A program made the translations under genes and the position numbers. Below the pieces are notes generated by a model. The model saw only the letters and a program-made list of their open reading frames with translations. It did no database searches and was not told the DNA's origin. This document shows positions 10,600 to 18,594 of a DNA stretch of 64,000 nt, piece by piece; position 1 is the first letter of the stretch; each line of letters starts with the position of its first letter. Origin of the DNA: Mycolicibacterium aurum. Lineage in GTDB: Bacteria > Actinomycetota > Actinomycetes > Mycobacteriales > Mycobacteriaceae. Where the stretch lies: positions 1,550,001 through 1,614,000 of the forward strand of contig LT549889.1 in the NCBI GenBank assembly GCA_900078775.1. Direction: 5' to 3'.

Positions 10600-11337
10600 G
10601 TGCCTGGAACCGAGCCCACCCCGCTGCGCAGACCGCGCGCGGACCAGGCACGTCAGGTCGCCGATCTGCTGCGCCACCAGATCCATGCCGGCGGGTTCCC
10701 AGACGGACTGCCCAGCGAGGCGGAGCTGGTCGAGGAATTCGCGGTCTCCCGGAACACGATCCGGGAGGCGCTGGCGGTCCTCAAGACCGAGGGGCTGATC
10801 GACCGGGGCACCCGGGTGGGCACCCACGTCGCGGTCCGCAAGTACGACCATGGTCTGGACGCCCTGGTCGGGCTGAAGGAGACCTTCAAGGACTACGGTG
10901 AGGTCCGCAATGAGGTCCGGGCCGTACTGCGGATGGCGGCCCCGCCCGCGGTGGCCCGCAAGCTCGAACTCGGACCGGGCACCCAGGTCGTCTACATCGA
11001 GCGCCTGCGCTACCTGGGTGACCTGCCGCTGTCGCTGGACCTGACCTATCTGGCCCCCGACATCGGCGAGCAGGTGATCGCCCACCCGCTGGAGACCAAC
11101 GACGTGTTCGCGCTCATCGAACAGGTCAGCGGTCAGCGGCTGGGCTCGGCCGCCCTGGCGCTGGAGGCGATTGCCGCCGACCCGCATTCCGCGGCCACCC
11201 TGCAGGTCCCCGACGGCGCCGCCCTGCTGATGCTGGAACGGCTGACCAGCCTCGGAGACGGGCGGCCCGTAGACCTCGAATACATCCGCATGCGTGGTGA
11301 CCGAATCACCATGCGCGGCAACCTTTCCCGAAACTGA
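10600..11337 (+). CDS. GntR-family regulator with UTRA domain
   Basis: A 245-residue HutC-subfamily regulator. The N-terminal winged helix (about residues 10-75) reads RQVADLLRHQIHAGGFPDGL, then SEAELVEEFAVSRNTIREAL and TEGLIDRGTRVGTHV. The C-terminal UTRA effector domain (about 90-240) ends in VDLEYIRMRGDRITMRGNL. It lies 17 nt upstream of the ferredoxin gene on the same strand. It therefore probably controls the ferredoxin/ABC/flavoprotein operon and senses its substrate or a metabolite; the ligand is unknown. The upstream region in this frame (from 10447) is low-quality Arg-rich sequence and is not counted as coding. Confidence 0.9.
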   Translation: MPGTEPTPLRRPRADQARQVADLLRHQIHAGGFPDGLPSEAELVEEFAVSRNTIREALAVLKTEGLIDRGTRVGTHVAVRKYDHGLDALVGLKETFKDYGEVRNEVRAVLRMAAPPAVARKLELGPGTQVVYIERLRYLGDLPLSLDLTYLAPDIGEQVIAHPLETNDVFALIEQVSGQRLGSAALALEAIAADPHSAATLQVPDGAALLMLERLTSLGDGRPVDLEYIRMRGDRITMRGNLSRN

Positions 11338-11354
11338 CATATTCAGGAGCTGAT

Positions 11355-11582
11355 ATGGCACTGGTGAACAACCGCGTTGACGTCCCGGTGACCATCGATG
11401 AGTCGCTGTGCATCGAGGGTTGCACGCTGTGCGTGGAGATCTGCCCGCTGGATTCGTTGGCCATCAACCCGGAGAACGGCAAGGCGTTCATGCACGTCGA
11501 CGAGTGTTGGTACTGCGGACCGTGCGCCGCCCGGTGTCCCACCGGAGCCGTCACCGTCAACATGCCCTACTTGATCCGCTGA
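11355..11582 (+). CDS. Two-cluster [4Fe-4S] ferredoxin, AprB-like
   Basis: A 75-residue ferredoxin with two cysteine sets: C19-x3-C23-x2-C26-x3-C30-P and C51-x2-C54-x2-C57-x3-C61-P. The second set, CWYCGPCAARCPTGAV, closely resembles the cluster motif of adenylylsulfate reductase beta subunits. The first set has an extra residue between its first two cysteines. It starts at ATG 11355 with AGGAG 6 nt upstream. Being in one operon with an AprA/FrdA-like flavoprotein, it is likely that enzyme's electron-transfer subunit. Whether the pair reduces or oxidises sulfur compounds is unknown. Confidence 0.88.
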   Translation: MALVNNRVDVPVTIDESLCIEGCTLCVEICPLDSLAINPENGKAFMHVDECWYCGPCAARCPTGAVTVNMPYLIR

Positions 11583-11600
11583 TCCCCGAAGGACCCTGCC

Positions 11601-12965
11601 GTGAAGAAACCTCTCGTTGCGCTGCTTGCTGCCCTGACCGCCTCCGTCACCGCCTGTTCCCTGGATTCCACCGGCGGCTCCGATGACGTGGTCGACGTCG
11701 TCGTCGGCTATCAGTCCAAGACCATCAACACCGTCACCGCTGGCACACTGTTGCGCGCCAAGGGGTTCCTGGAGCAGAGACTGGCCGATATCGGCGAGGA
11801 CAACGGCATGGAATACCGGGTGACCTGGCAGGACTACGACACCGGTGCCCCGATCACCGCGCAGATGGTCGCCGAGAAGATCGACATCGGTTCGATGGGG
11901 GATTACCCGCTACTGATCAACGGTTCCAAGACCCAATCGAACGACCGGGCCCGCACCGATCTGGTCTCGGTCACCGGGTACCACCCCAAGGGCGCGCTGA
12001 ACATGGTGGTCGTCGAACCCGATTCGGCTGCCCAGACCATTGCCGACTTGGCTGGTCAGAAGGTCTCGGCCAGCGTCGGCTCCGCCGGACACGGCACCCT
12101 GGTACGCGCGCTGTCAGCTGCCGGCCTCGACCCCAAGACCGGTGTCGAAGTGGTCAACCAGCAACCACAGGTCGGTGCCTCCGCCCTGGAATCGGGTCAG
12201 GTGCAGGCACTCTCACAGTTCGTGGCGTGGCCCGGGCTGCTGGTGTTCCAGGACAAGGCGCGGCTGCTCTACGACGGCGCCGAGGGCGACTATCCGACAT
12301 TGCACGGCGTGGTGGTCCGCGAGGACTACGCCGTGCAGCACCCGGAGGTGCTCGACGCCTTCCTGCAGTCCCAACTCGACGCCACCGACTTCCTCAACGA
12401 ACAACCCTTGGAAGCCTCCCGCATCGTGGCCGAGGGCAGCGGCCTGCCGCAGGAAGTGGTGTACCTGTACAACGGCCCCGGTGGCACCTCCTTCGACACC
12501 ACCCTCAAACCGTCGCTGATCGAGGCGCTCGAAGGTGATGTGCCCTACCTGAAGTCTATCGGTGACTTCGCCGACCTCGACGTTGCCGGTTTCGTCGACG
12601 ACGCCCCGCTGCGCAAGGCCTTCGCGGAACGCGGACTGAACTACGACGAGGTGCTCGCCACGACCAGCACCCCGGCAGCCGGCGAACTGTGGCTGCAGGG
12701 CTCAGATGTCACCGAGCCCGTGGCCGGCCCGACCGAGCTGCTGCGTGCGGTGCGCGATGCCGAGGCCCGCGGGGCGACGGTGCGGGCCGCCTATGTCCCC
12801 GACGCCGAGCTCGGCACCCGGTGGTTCGCCGACAAGGCCGTCTGGGTCAAGGACGGGCCGGACTACCTGCCCTTCGGCACCGCCGCCGGGGCCGGCCGGT
12901 ACACCGCCGCCCACCCGGGCGCCGAGGTCGTCGGGTACCGCGAAGCGCTGGTGGGTGTGCAATGA
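11601..12965 (+). CDS. ABC substrate-binding lipoprotein with NosL-like C-terminal region
   Basis: A 454-residue secreted lipoprotein. The signal peptide ends in VTAC with lipidated Cys19. Residues about 32-335 resemble nitrate/sulfonate/taurine binding proteins: VVVGYQSKTINTVTAG, then AEKIDIGSMGDYPLLING. From about residue 365 there is an extra region. Its end (about 405-452), RWFADKAVWVKDGPDYLPFG then EVVGYREAL, resembles the C-terminal part of NosL copper-chaperone-like proteins (moderate confidence, by eye). Start GTG 11601 follows GAAGGA. It is ATGA-coupled to the permease gene. The substrate is unknown. Confidence 0.85.
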   Translation: MKKPLVALLAALTASVTACSLDSTGGSDDVVDVVVGYQSKTINTVTAGTLLRAKGFLEQRLADIGEDNGMEYRVTWQDYDTGAPITAQMVAEKIDIGSMGDYPLLINGSKTQSNDRARTDLVSVTGYHPKGALNMVVVEPDSAAQTIADLAGQKVSASVGSAGHGTLVRALSAAGLDPKTGVEVVNQQPQVGASALESGQVQALSQFVAWPGLLVFQDKARLLYDGAEGDYPTLHGVVVREDYAVQHPEVLDAFLQSQLDATDFLNEQPLEASRIVAEGSGLPQEVVYLYNGPGGTSFDTTLKPSLIEALEGDVPYLKSIGDFADLDVAGFVDDAPLRKAFAERGLNYDEVLATTSTPAAGELWLQGSDVTEPVAGPTELLRAVRDAEARGATVRAAYVPDAELGTRWFADKAVWVKDGPDYLPFGTAAGAGRYTAAHPGAEVVGYREALVGVQ

Positions 12966-13807
12966 CCGCCCTGCTCGATCCGCCGCAGACCGCCGGTGAG
13001 CAGGTACGGCCCGAGCGGCAGTCGGTGGGGGTCTGGCGGCACCGGTTGATCCGGGTGGCCTCGGTGCTCGCCGCGATCGGGCTGTGGGAGTTGTTGACCG
13101 CCAACGGGGTCCGGCTGTGGCTGCGTTTCGACACGCTGCCGACGGTCACCGAGATCGCGGCGGCCCTGGCCACCCGGATCGGCACCGGCGAGTACTGGCT
13201 GGATCTGGGGCAATCGCTCCTGCGGATCCTGACCGGGTTCGGGCTGGCCGCGCTCATCGGTGTGGTCACCGGCATCATGCTGGGCAGGTCCCGGCTGTTC
13301 GGCGATGTGTTCGGCCCACTCACCGAGCTGGTCCGGCCCATCCCGGCGATCGCGGTGGTCCCGGTCGCCATCCTGCTGTTTCCCTCCGACGAGGCCGGCA
13401 TCGTCTCGATCACTTTCCTGGCCGCGTATTTCCCGATCATGGTGAGCACCCGGCACGCGGTGCGGGCACTGCCCACCATCTGGGAGGACTCGGTGCGCAC
13501 CCTCGGCGGCGGACGTCTCGATGTGCTGCGTCAGGTTGTGCTGCCCGGCATCCTGCCGGGCCTGTTCGGCGGCCTGTCTGTCGGCATGGGCGTGGCCTGG
13601 ATCTGTGTGATCTCGGCCGAGATGATTTCCGGCCGGCTCGGTGTCGGCTACAGCACCTGGCAGGCCTACACGGTCCTGGATTACCCGGGGGTGTTCGTCG
13701 GCATCATCACCATCGGTGTGCTCGGGTTCAGCACCGCCGCGGCCATCGAACTCATCGGCCGACGGGCCACCCGGTGGCTGCCGCGCGGCGAGGAGACGAA
13801 CCGGTGA
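12962..13807 (+). CDS. ABC transporter permease, SsuC/TauC type
   Basis: A 281-residue inner-membrane permease with about six helices. The binding-protein-dependent transport signature lies around DSVRTLGGGRLDVLRQVVLP (the EAA loop that contacts the ATPase). The order of helices and PTVTEIAAAL near the start are typical of sulfonate/nitrate/taurine permeases. ATG 12962 overlaps the stop of the binding-protein gene, and the stop overlaps the ATPase start (GTGA). One permease gene is present, so a homodimer is expected. Confidence 0.9.
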   Translation: MTALLDPPQTAGEQVRPERQSVGVWRHRLIRVASVLAAIGLWELLTANGVRLWLRFDTLPTVTEIAAALATRIGTGEYWLDLGQSLLRILTGFGLAALIGVVTGIMLGRSRLFGDVFGPLTELVRPIPAIAVVPVAILLFPSDEAGIVSITFLAAYFPIMVSTRHAVRALPTIWEDSVRTLGGGRLDVLRQVVLPGILPGLFGGLSVGMGVAWICVISAEMISGRLGVGYSTWQAYTVLDYPGVFVGIITIGVLGFSTAAAIELIGRRATRWLPRGEETNR

Positions 13808-14556
13808 CGACGACCCGCAATGCGGCCATGGCGCTGGAGCTCGAGGACATCACGCTGTCCTACCGCGGACCTGCGGTGGTGACGGGGCTGAATCTCACGG
13901 TGCAGCCGGGGGAGATCCTGGTGCTCACCGGGCCGTCCGGGTGCGGGAAGTCCACCGTGTTGCGCGCCCTGGCCGGGCTGCTGGCGCCGGATGCCGGCCG
14001 GGTACTGGCCGACGGCAACCCGGTCACCACCACGTCCCGGGACCGCGGCATGGTGTTCCAGGACAGCGCGCTGCTGCCGTGGCGCAGCGTGCGCTCCAAT
14101 ATCGAACTGGCACTGCAACTTCGCGGTGAACCGCGAGCCGGCCGCCGGGCGCGCGCCGAACGCTGGATCGACGAGGTGAACCTCACCGGCTACGCCGACT
14201 ATCTGCCCAAGAGCCTGTCCGGCGGGATGCGGCAGCGGGTGCAACTGGCCCGCGGGCTCGCCGGCGCACCCCGGGCGGTGATGATGGACGAGCCGTTCGG
14301 CGCCTTGGACGCCCAGACCCGCGCGGCCATGCAACGCCTGCTCATCGAGACCTGGCGGGCCCATCCCACCACCATCGTGTTCGTCACCCACGATGTCGAC
14401 GAGGCGCTGACCCTCGGTGACCGGGTGGCCGTGCTGGGCCGTTCCCGACCCGCGCTGCGTGCGCTGGTCGAGGTGCCCGCACCCCGCACCGAAACCACAC
14501 ATCCCGACCGTGCCGCGCTCCGCGCCGAAATCCTTGCAGCATTGGACAACTCATGA
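13804..14556 (+). CDS. ABC transporter ATP-binding protein, SsuB/TauB type
   Basis: A 250-residue nucleotide-binding subunit. It has Walker A GPSGCGKST, Q-loop VFQDSALLPWRSV, signature LSGGMRQRVQLARGLA, Walker B VMMDEPFGALD and switch histidine VTHDVDEAL. The PWRSV and EPFGALD forms are typical of nitrate/sulfonate/taurine importers. The start is GTG 13804, overlapping the permease stop. The stop overlaps the flavoprotein ATG, so all four genes are translationally coupled. Confidence 0.93.
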   Translation: MTTTRNAAMALELEDITLSYRGPAVVTGLNLTVQPGEILVLTGPSGCGKSTVLRALAGLLAPDAGRVLADGNPVTTTSRDRGMVFQDSALLPWRSVRSNIELALQLRGEPRAGRRARAERWIDEVNLTGYADYLPKSLSGGMRQRVQLARGLAGAPRAVMMDEPFGALDAQTRAAMQRLLIETWRAHPTTIVFVTHDVDEALTLGDRVAVLGRSRPALRALVEVPAPRTETTHPDRAALRAEILAALDNS

Positions 14557-17231
14557 CAGAAATTCCCAACCTCGCCGACACCGCCCGCCTCGACTGCGAC
14601 GTCCTGGTGATCGGCGGGGGCACCGCCGGCACCATGGCCGCCCTCACCGCCGCCGAGAACGGCGCCCGGGTGCTGCTGTTGGAGAAGGCGCACGTCCGGC
14701 ATTCCGGTGCCCTGGCGATGGGCATGGACGGTGTCAATAACGCCGTCATCCCCGGTAAGGCCGAACCCGAGGACTACGTCGCCGAGATCACCCGCGCCAA
14801 CGACGGAATCGTCAACCAGCGCACCATCTATCAGACCGCCACCCGCGGTTTCGCCATGGTGCAGCGGCTGGAACGGTACGGCGTCAAGTTCGAGAAGGAT
14901 GAGCACGGCGAGTACGCGGTGCGCCGGGTCCACCGGTCCGGGTCCTACGTGCTGCCGATGCCGGAGGGTAAGGACGTCAAGAAGGCGCTGTACCGGGTGA
15001 TGCGGCAGCGGTCCATGCGGGAGAAGATCCAGATCGAGAATCGGCTGATGCCGGTCCGGGTGCTGGTCTCCGAGGGCCGTGCGGTGGGGGCTGCCGCGCT
15101 GAACACCCGCACCGGGGAATTCGTCGCGGTCGCCGCCAAGGCCGTCATCCTGGCCACCGGCCCATGCGGGCGGCTGGGCCTGCCCGCCTCGGGCTACCTG
15201 TACGGCACCTACGAGAACCCCACCAATGCCGGTGACGGCTACTCGATGGCGTACCACGCCGGGGCCGAACTGTCCGGGATCGAGTGTTTCCAGGTCAATC
15301 CGTTGATCAAGGACTACAACGGCCCGGCGTGTGCCTATGTGGCCAACCCGTTCGGCGGCTACCAGGTCAATGCGCGCGGGGAACGGTTCGTCGACTCCGA
15401 CTACTGGTCCGGGCAGATGATGTCGGAGGTGCACAGCGAGATCGAGTCCGCCCGCGGGCCGATCTACCTGAAGGTGTCGCACCTGCCGGACGAGACGCTG
15501 ACCGCGCTGGAGAATATCCTGCACACCACCGAGCGGCCCACCCGCGGCACCTTCCACGCCAACCGCGGCCACGACTACCGCACCCACGACATCGAGATGC
15601 ACATCTCCGAGATCGGTTTGTGCAGTGGTCATTCGGCATCCGGGGTGTGGGTCGACGAACACGCCCGCACCACCGTGCCGGGCCTGTACGCGGCCGGGGA
15701 CCTGGCCTGCGTCCCGCACAACTACATGATCGGTGCCTTCGTCTACGGCGACCTGGCCGGGGAGCACGCCGCCGGCAACCTGGCCGACACCCCGGCGCCC
15801 GGCGAGCTGCCCGCCGACCAGCTGGCGCAGGCACACGAACTCATTTACCGGCCGCTGCGCCAGCCGGACGGGCCGCCGCAACCGCAGGTGGAATACAAGT
15901 TGCGCCGCTTCGTCAACGACTATGTGGCACCGCCCAAGACGGCCGCGAAACTGTCCATCGCGGTGCAGACCTTCGACCGGATGCGCGAGGAGGTCGACGG
16001 TATCGGCGCCCGCACCCCGCACGAGTTGATGCGTGCGGTCGAGGTGTCCTTCATCCGGGACTGCGCCGAGATGGCGGCCCGCTCCTCGCTGACCCGCACC
16101 GAATCCCGTTGGGGTCTCTACCACGAACGCGCCGATGTGCCGTTGCGTGACGACAGCGAATGGGGCTTCCATCTGAACCTGCATAAGGGCGCGGACGGCA
16201 GCATGCAGTTCCGCAAGCGCCCTGTCGCCCCGTACATCGTGCCGGTGCCGGGCCTGGATCACGTGCCGTCGGACGCGCCGGTCGTGGACGTCGAACAACC
16301 GGAGTTGTTCGGCGGCAAGGCCCCGGCCACCGTCGTCTCCCGGGTAGCCGGGCCCGCCGCCCAGCCGCCGTCCCCGCGGATCGCGGCGGTGCTGGCGCTG
16401 GCCGAACCCACCCTGCAACAACTGAACGGGTACCTCACCGACGGTGATCCGGGTGTGCGCCGCACCGCGGTGGCGACCCTGGTGGAGAACCTGCCCGACG
16501 GCTACCCCGAGCCGCTGAGCGCCGCGCTGGCCGACGCCGACCGCGAGGTGCGCCTACAGGCCGCCGAGTCGGTCCGCGAACTCGTCGAGGTGCTGCCCGG
16601 CCCGGAAACCCTTGCCGCGCATCTGGAGTCGGCGGACCCGGTGGTCCGTGCCGCGGTGGTGTACGTGCTCAGCGCGCGGCGGGCCGGAACGGCCGAGGGG
16701 TACCGGCGTGCTCTGGCCGACACCGACCAACGGGTCCGCATCGAGGCGGTGCGGGCGCTGGTGTCCGTGGACGACGTCGACGGGGTCGCTGCGGCCGCCG
16801 CCGATGAGAGCCGCGAGGTGCGGATTGCGGTCGCGAACGCGCTGGCCACCCTCGGGGGTGGTACCGCCACGGTGCGCGCGCTGCTTACCGACCGGGACCC
16901 GCTGGTGCGGGCCGCCGCATTGGCCGCGCTCGGCTCCCTCGGGCCGGCGCCCGGCGATCTGACCTCCATCGAGCAGGCCCTGGGGGAGCCGGCCTGGCAG
17001 GTCCGGGTCGGCGCGGCCAGGGCGCTGTCCGGTGCACCGGCCGCCGCCGCGGTGCCGTCGCTGTCCCGGGCGCTCGCCGATACCCACCTCGACGTGCGCA
17101 AGGCGGCGGTGCTGAGCCTGACCCGCTGGGCGGCATCGGAGACCGCGGCCCGGGACGCCTTGGGTCTGGCGCTCAAGGACGCCGACGCCGATGTGCGGGC
17201 GTATGCGCGCCGGGCCCTGGAACCGGCCTAG
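14553..17231 (+). CDS. AprA/FrdA-like flavoprotein fused to HEAT repeats
   Basis: An 892-residue fusion. Residues about 15-575 form a fumarate reductase/adenylylsulfate reductase alpha-type flavoprotein. The FAD motif is VIGGGTAGTMAALTAAENGA with acidic VLLLEK; the late FAD segment is VPGLYAAGDLACVPHN. SGALAMGMDGVNNA and GYLYGTYENPTNAGDGYSMA are close to AprA-type enzymes. From about residue 606 to the end are six to eight degenerate HEAT-like repeats of about 31 residues (patterns such as DPGVRRTAV, DREVRLQAAESV, DQRVRIEAVRAL, DADVRAYARRAL), the kind used for protein docking. It has no signal peptide. The likely partner is the ferredoxin in the same operon; the reaction is unknown. Confidence 0.88.
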   Translation: MTEIPNLADTARLDCDVLVIGGGTAGTMAALTAAENGARVLLLEKAHVRHSGALAMGMDGVNNAVIPGKAEPEDYVAEITRANDGIVNQRTIYQTATRGFAMVQRLERYGVKFEKDEHGEYAVRRVHRSGSYVLPMPEGKDVKKALYRVMRQRSMREKIQIENRLMPVRVLVSEGRAVGAAALNTRTGEFVAVAAKAVILATGPCGRLGLPASGYLYGTYENPTNAGDGYSMAYHAGAELSGIECFQVNPLIKDYNGPACAYVANPFGGYQVNARGERFVDSDYWSGQMMSEVHSEIESARGPIYLKVSHLPDETLTALENILHTTERPTRGTFHANRGHDYRTHDIEMHISEIGLCSGHSASGVWVDEHARTTVPGLYAAGDLACVPHNYMIGAFVYGDLAGEHAAGNLADTPAPGELPADQLAQAHELIYRPLRQPDGPPQPQVEYKLRRFVNDYVAPPKTAAKLSIAVQTFDRMREEVDGIGARTPHELMRAVEVSFIRDCAEMAARSSLTRTESRWGLYHERADVPLRDDSEWGFHLNLHKGADGSMQFRKRPVAPYIVPVPGLDHVPSDAPVVDVEQPELFGGKAPATVVSRVAGPAAQPPSPRIAAVLALAEPTLQQLNGYLTDGDPGVRRTAVATLVENLPDGYPEPLSAALADADREVRLQAAESVRELVEVLPGPETLAAHLESADPVVRAAVVYVLSARRAGTAEGYRRALADTDQRVRIEAVRALVSVDDVDGVAAAAADESREVRIAVANALATLGGGTATVRALLTDRDPLVRAAALAALGSLGPAPGDLTSIEQALGEPAWQVRVGAARALSGAPAAAAVPSLSRALADTHLDVRKAAVLSLTRWAASETAARDALGLALKDADADVRAYARRALEPA

Positions 17232-18430
17232 AGGCCCAGCCCCTGGTAGGTGCGGCGGACGAACTTCGGTTGGGCCATCCGCAGTTTGGCCATCGAGGTG
17301 TTGCCCGCGACCTGTGCGATGTCGGCGCTGAGGTCCGGGAAGTTCTGGATCAGGTACATCACGATGACGTCATTGGCCGGGTCGGCCTGCCACCAGGTGC
17401 CGTAGGCGCCGGGCCAGCCGAAGGTGCCCAGCCCGCCAGGGCCGAAGAACCGCTCGGACTGGGCCGGGTCGGTCACCACCGACATGCTCAGCCCGAACCC
17501 GCGGCCGATCCAGAACGGCACCCCGAGGAAGTTGTGCTCCTTCTGATCGGGGTGCAGCCGGTCGGTGCGCATCAACTGGGTGGACTCCTCGGAGAGCACC
17601 CGGACACCGTCGACCGTGCCGCCGCCCAGCAGCATCCGGGCGAACTTCAGATAGTCGTCGGCGGTGGACATCAGACCGCCGCCGCCGGCGCAGAACTCGG
17701 GCGGGGTGAGCGGCGGGGGACCCATCACATCGTCCCTCAAAGACCCATCCGCGGTCAGGCCGTACATGGTGGCCATCCGGCGGCGCTGGACCAGACTCAG
17801 CGCGAAACCGGTGTCCGACATGCCCAGCGGCTCGAAGATCCGTTCGGTGAGCAGTTCGTGCAGCGGCAGGCCGGCCATCCGGGCGATCGCGATGCCCAGC
17901 ACATCGGTGCCGTGGCTGTAGGTGATGCGGGCCCCGGGCTGGTGCACCAGCGGCAGCCCGGCCAACTCGGCCAGCCAGCGCTCCTCGTTCTGCCGGTAGG
18001 ACAACCGGCCGTAGGCCTTGGCCAGCGGGCCGGTGATGGAGAACGGGTAGGCCAGCCCGGCGCGGTGGGTCATCAGATCGTCGAAAGTGATGGGCCGGCG
18101 CAGCGGCTCGGTGAAATCGAGTTCACCGGTCGGCTGGGTCAGCACCCGCAGCCGGGCGATCTCGGGGACCCAGCGGGCCACCGGGTCGTCGAGGGTGAAC
18201 CGTCCCTCGTCCAACAGCGTCATCGCCGCGGCCACCGTGACCGGTTTGCTCATCGAGGCGATCCGGAACACGGTGTCGCGCTGCATCGGCAACCCGGCCG
18301 CGATGTCCCGGTGGCCGAGTTCGTTGACCTGGACCACCTTGCCGGCGTGCCAGACCAGGGTGACCGCACCGGCCAGCAGGCCGGCATCGATGGCCTCGGT
18401 GATCGAGGCGGCGTTGTTGTCGAGGTTCAC
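17228..18430 (-). CDS. Serine hydrolase of the beta-lactamase/class C family
   Basis: A 400-residue protein of the beta-lactamase-related esterase group (EstB/LipL-like). The catalytic S-x-x-K is SMSK (residues 59-62) in TVFRIASMSKPVTVAAAM. A tyrosine motif candidate is ITYSHGTDVLG, and the third element region is the HG-like segment in the C-terminal third. No signal peptide is visible. Start GTG 18430 is preferred over the longer ATG 18514 form because a TANNNT element lies 7 nt before it and the extra residues are low quality. Its stop codon shares CTAG with the stop of the convergent flavoprotein gene. The physiological substrate is unknown. Confidence 0.85.
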   Translation of the reverse strand: MNLDNNAASITEAIDAGLLAGAVTLVWHAGKVVQVNELGHRDIAAGLPMQRDTVFRIASMSKPVTVAAAMTLLDEGRFTLDDPVARWVPEIARLRVLTQPTGELDFTEPLRRPITFDDLMTHRAGLAYPFSITGPLAKAYGRLSYRQNEERWLAELAGLPLVHQPGARITYSHGTDVLGIAIARMAGLPLHELLTERIFEPLGMSDTGFALSLVQRRRMATMYGLTADGSLRDDVMGPPPLTPPEFCAGGGGLMSTADDYLKFARMLLGGGTVDGVRVLSEESTQLMRTDRLHPDQKEHNFLGVPFWIGRGFGLSMSVVTDPAQSERFFGPGGLGTFGWPGAYGTWWQADPANDVIVMYLIQNFPDLSADIAQVAGNTSMAKLRMAQPKFVRRTYQGLGL

Positions 18431-18443
18431 CCGGCAGACGTTA
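18431..18443 (-). promoter_or_regulatory. Leaderless-type promoter of the serine hydrolase gene
   Basis: On the minus strand TAACGT (18443-18438) is followed by exactly 7 nt and then the GTG start at 18430. This matches a mycobacterial -10 element driving a leaderless mRNA. Confidence 0.45.
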
Positions 18444-18522
18444 TCGGGCGCGCGCACAGCTGGGCTCGCTGGCCGAGACGAAGGGCACATCGTCACCGGC
18501 CGGGGCGAGGACACCGGCCTGA

Positions 18523-18528
18523 TAAGCT
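18523..18528 (+). promoter_or_regulatory. -10 element of the pyr operon
   Basis: TAAGCT fits TANNNT. A transcript from about 18535 would begin just before the PyrR-binding leader, giving a leader of about 60 nt. No good -35 is seen, which is normal for mycobacteria. Confidence 0.5.
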
Positions 18529-18540
18529 GACCCGCAGTTC

Positions 18541-18583
18541 GACGTCCTTTAACGATCCGTCCAGAGAGGCGGAGAAGGAGGTC
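18541..18583 (+). promoter_or_regulatory. PyrR-binding leader that can hide the pyrR ribosome site
   Basis: The base of the structure pairs GACGTCCTT (18541-18549) with AAGGAGGTC (18575-18583), 8 of 9 positions, and the second arm is the Shine-Dalgarno itself. Above it TCCG (18556-18559) pairs with CGGA (18570-18573). The apical part TCCAGAGAGG matches the PyrR binding-loop core (CC-N-G-N-GAGG). PyrR bound to UMP/UTP would stabilise the hairpin and block translation, as described for Mycobacterium smegmatis. Confidence 0.8.
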
Positions 18584-18594
18584 CTGGATTACTC

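Noticed and set aside
14199..16421. Minus-strand ORF of 740 codons antisense to the flavoprotein gene
   Set aside because: A composition-driven shadow; the flavoprotein on the plus strand has clear FAD motifs.
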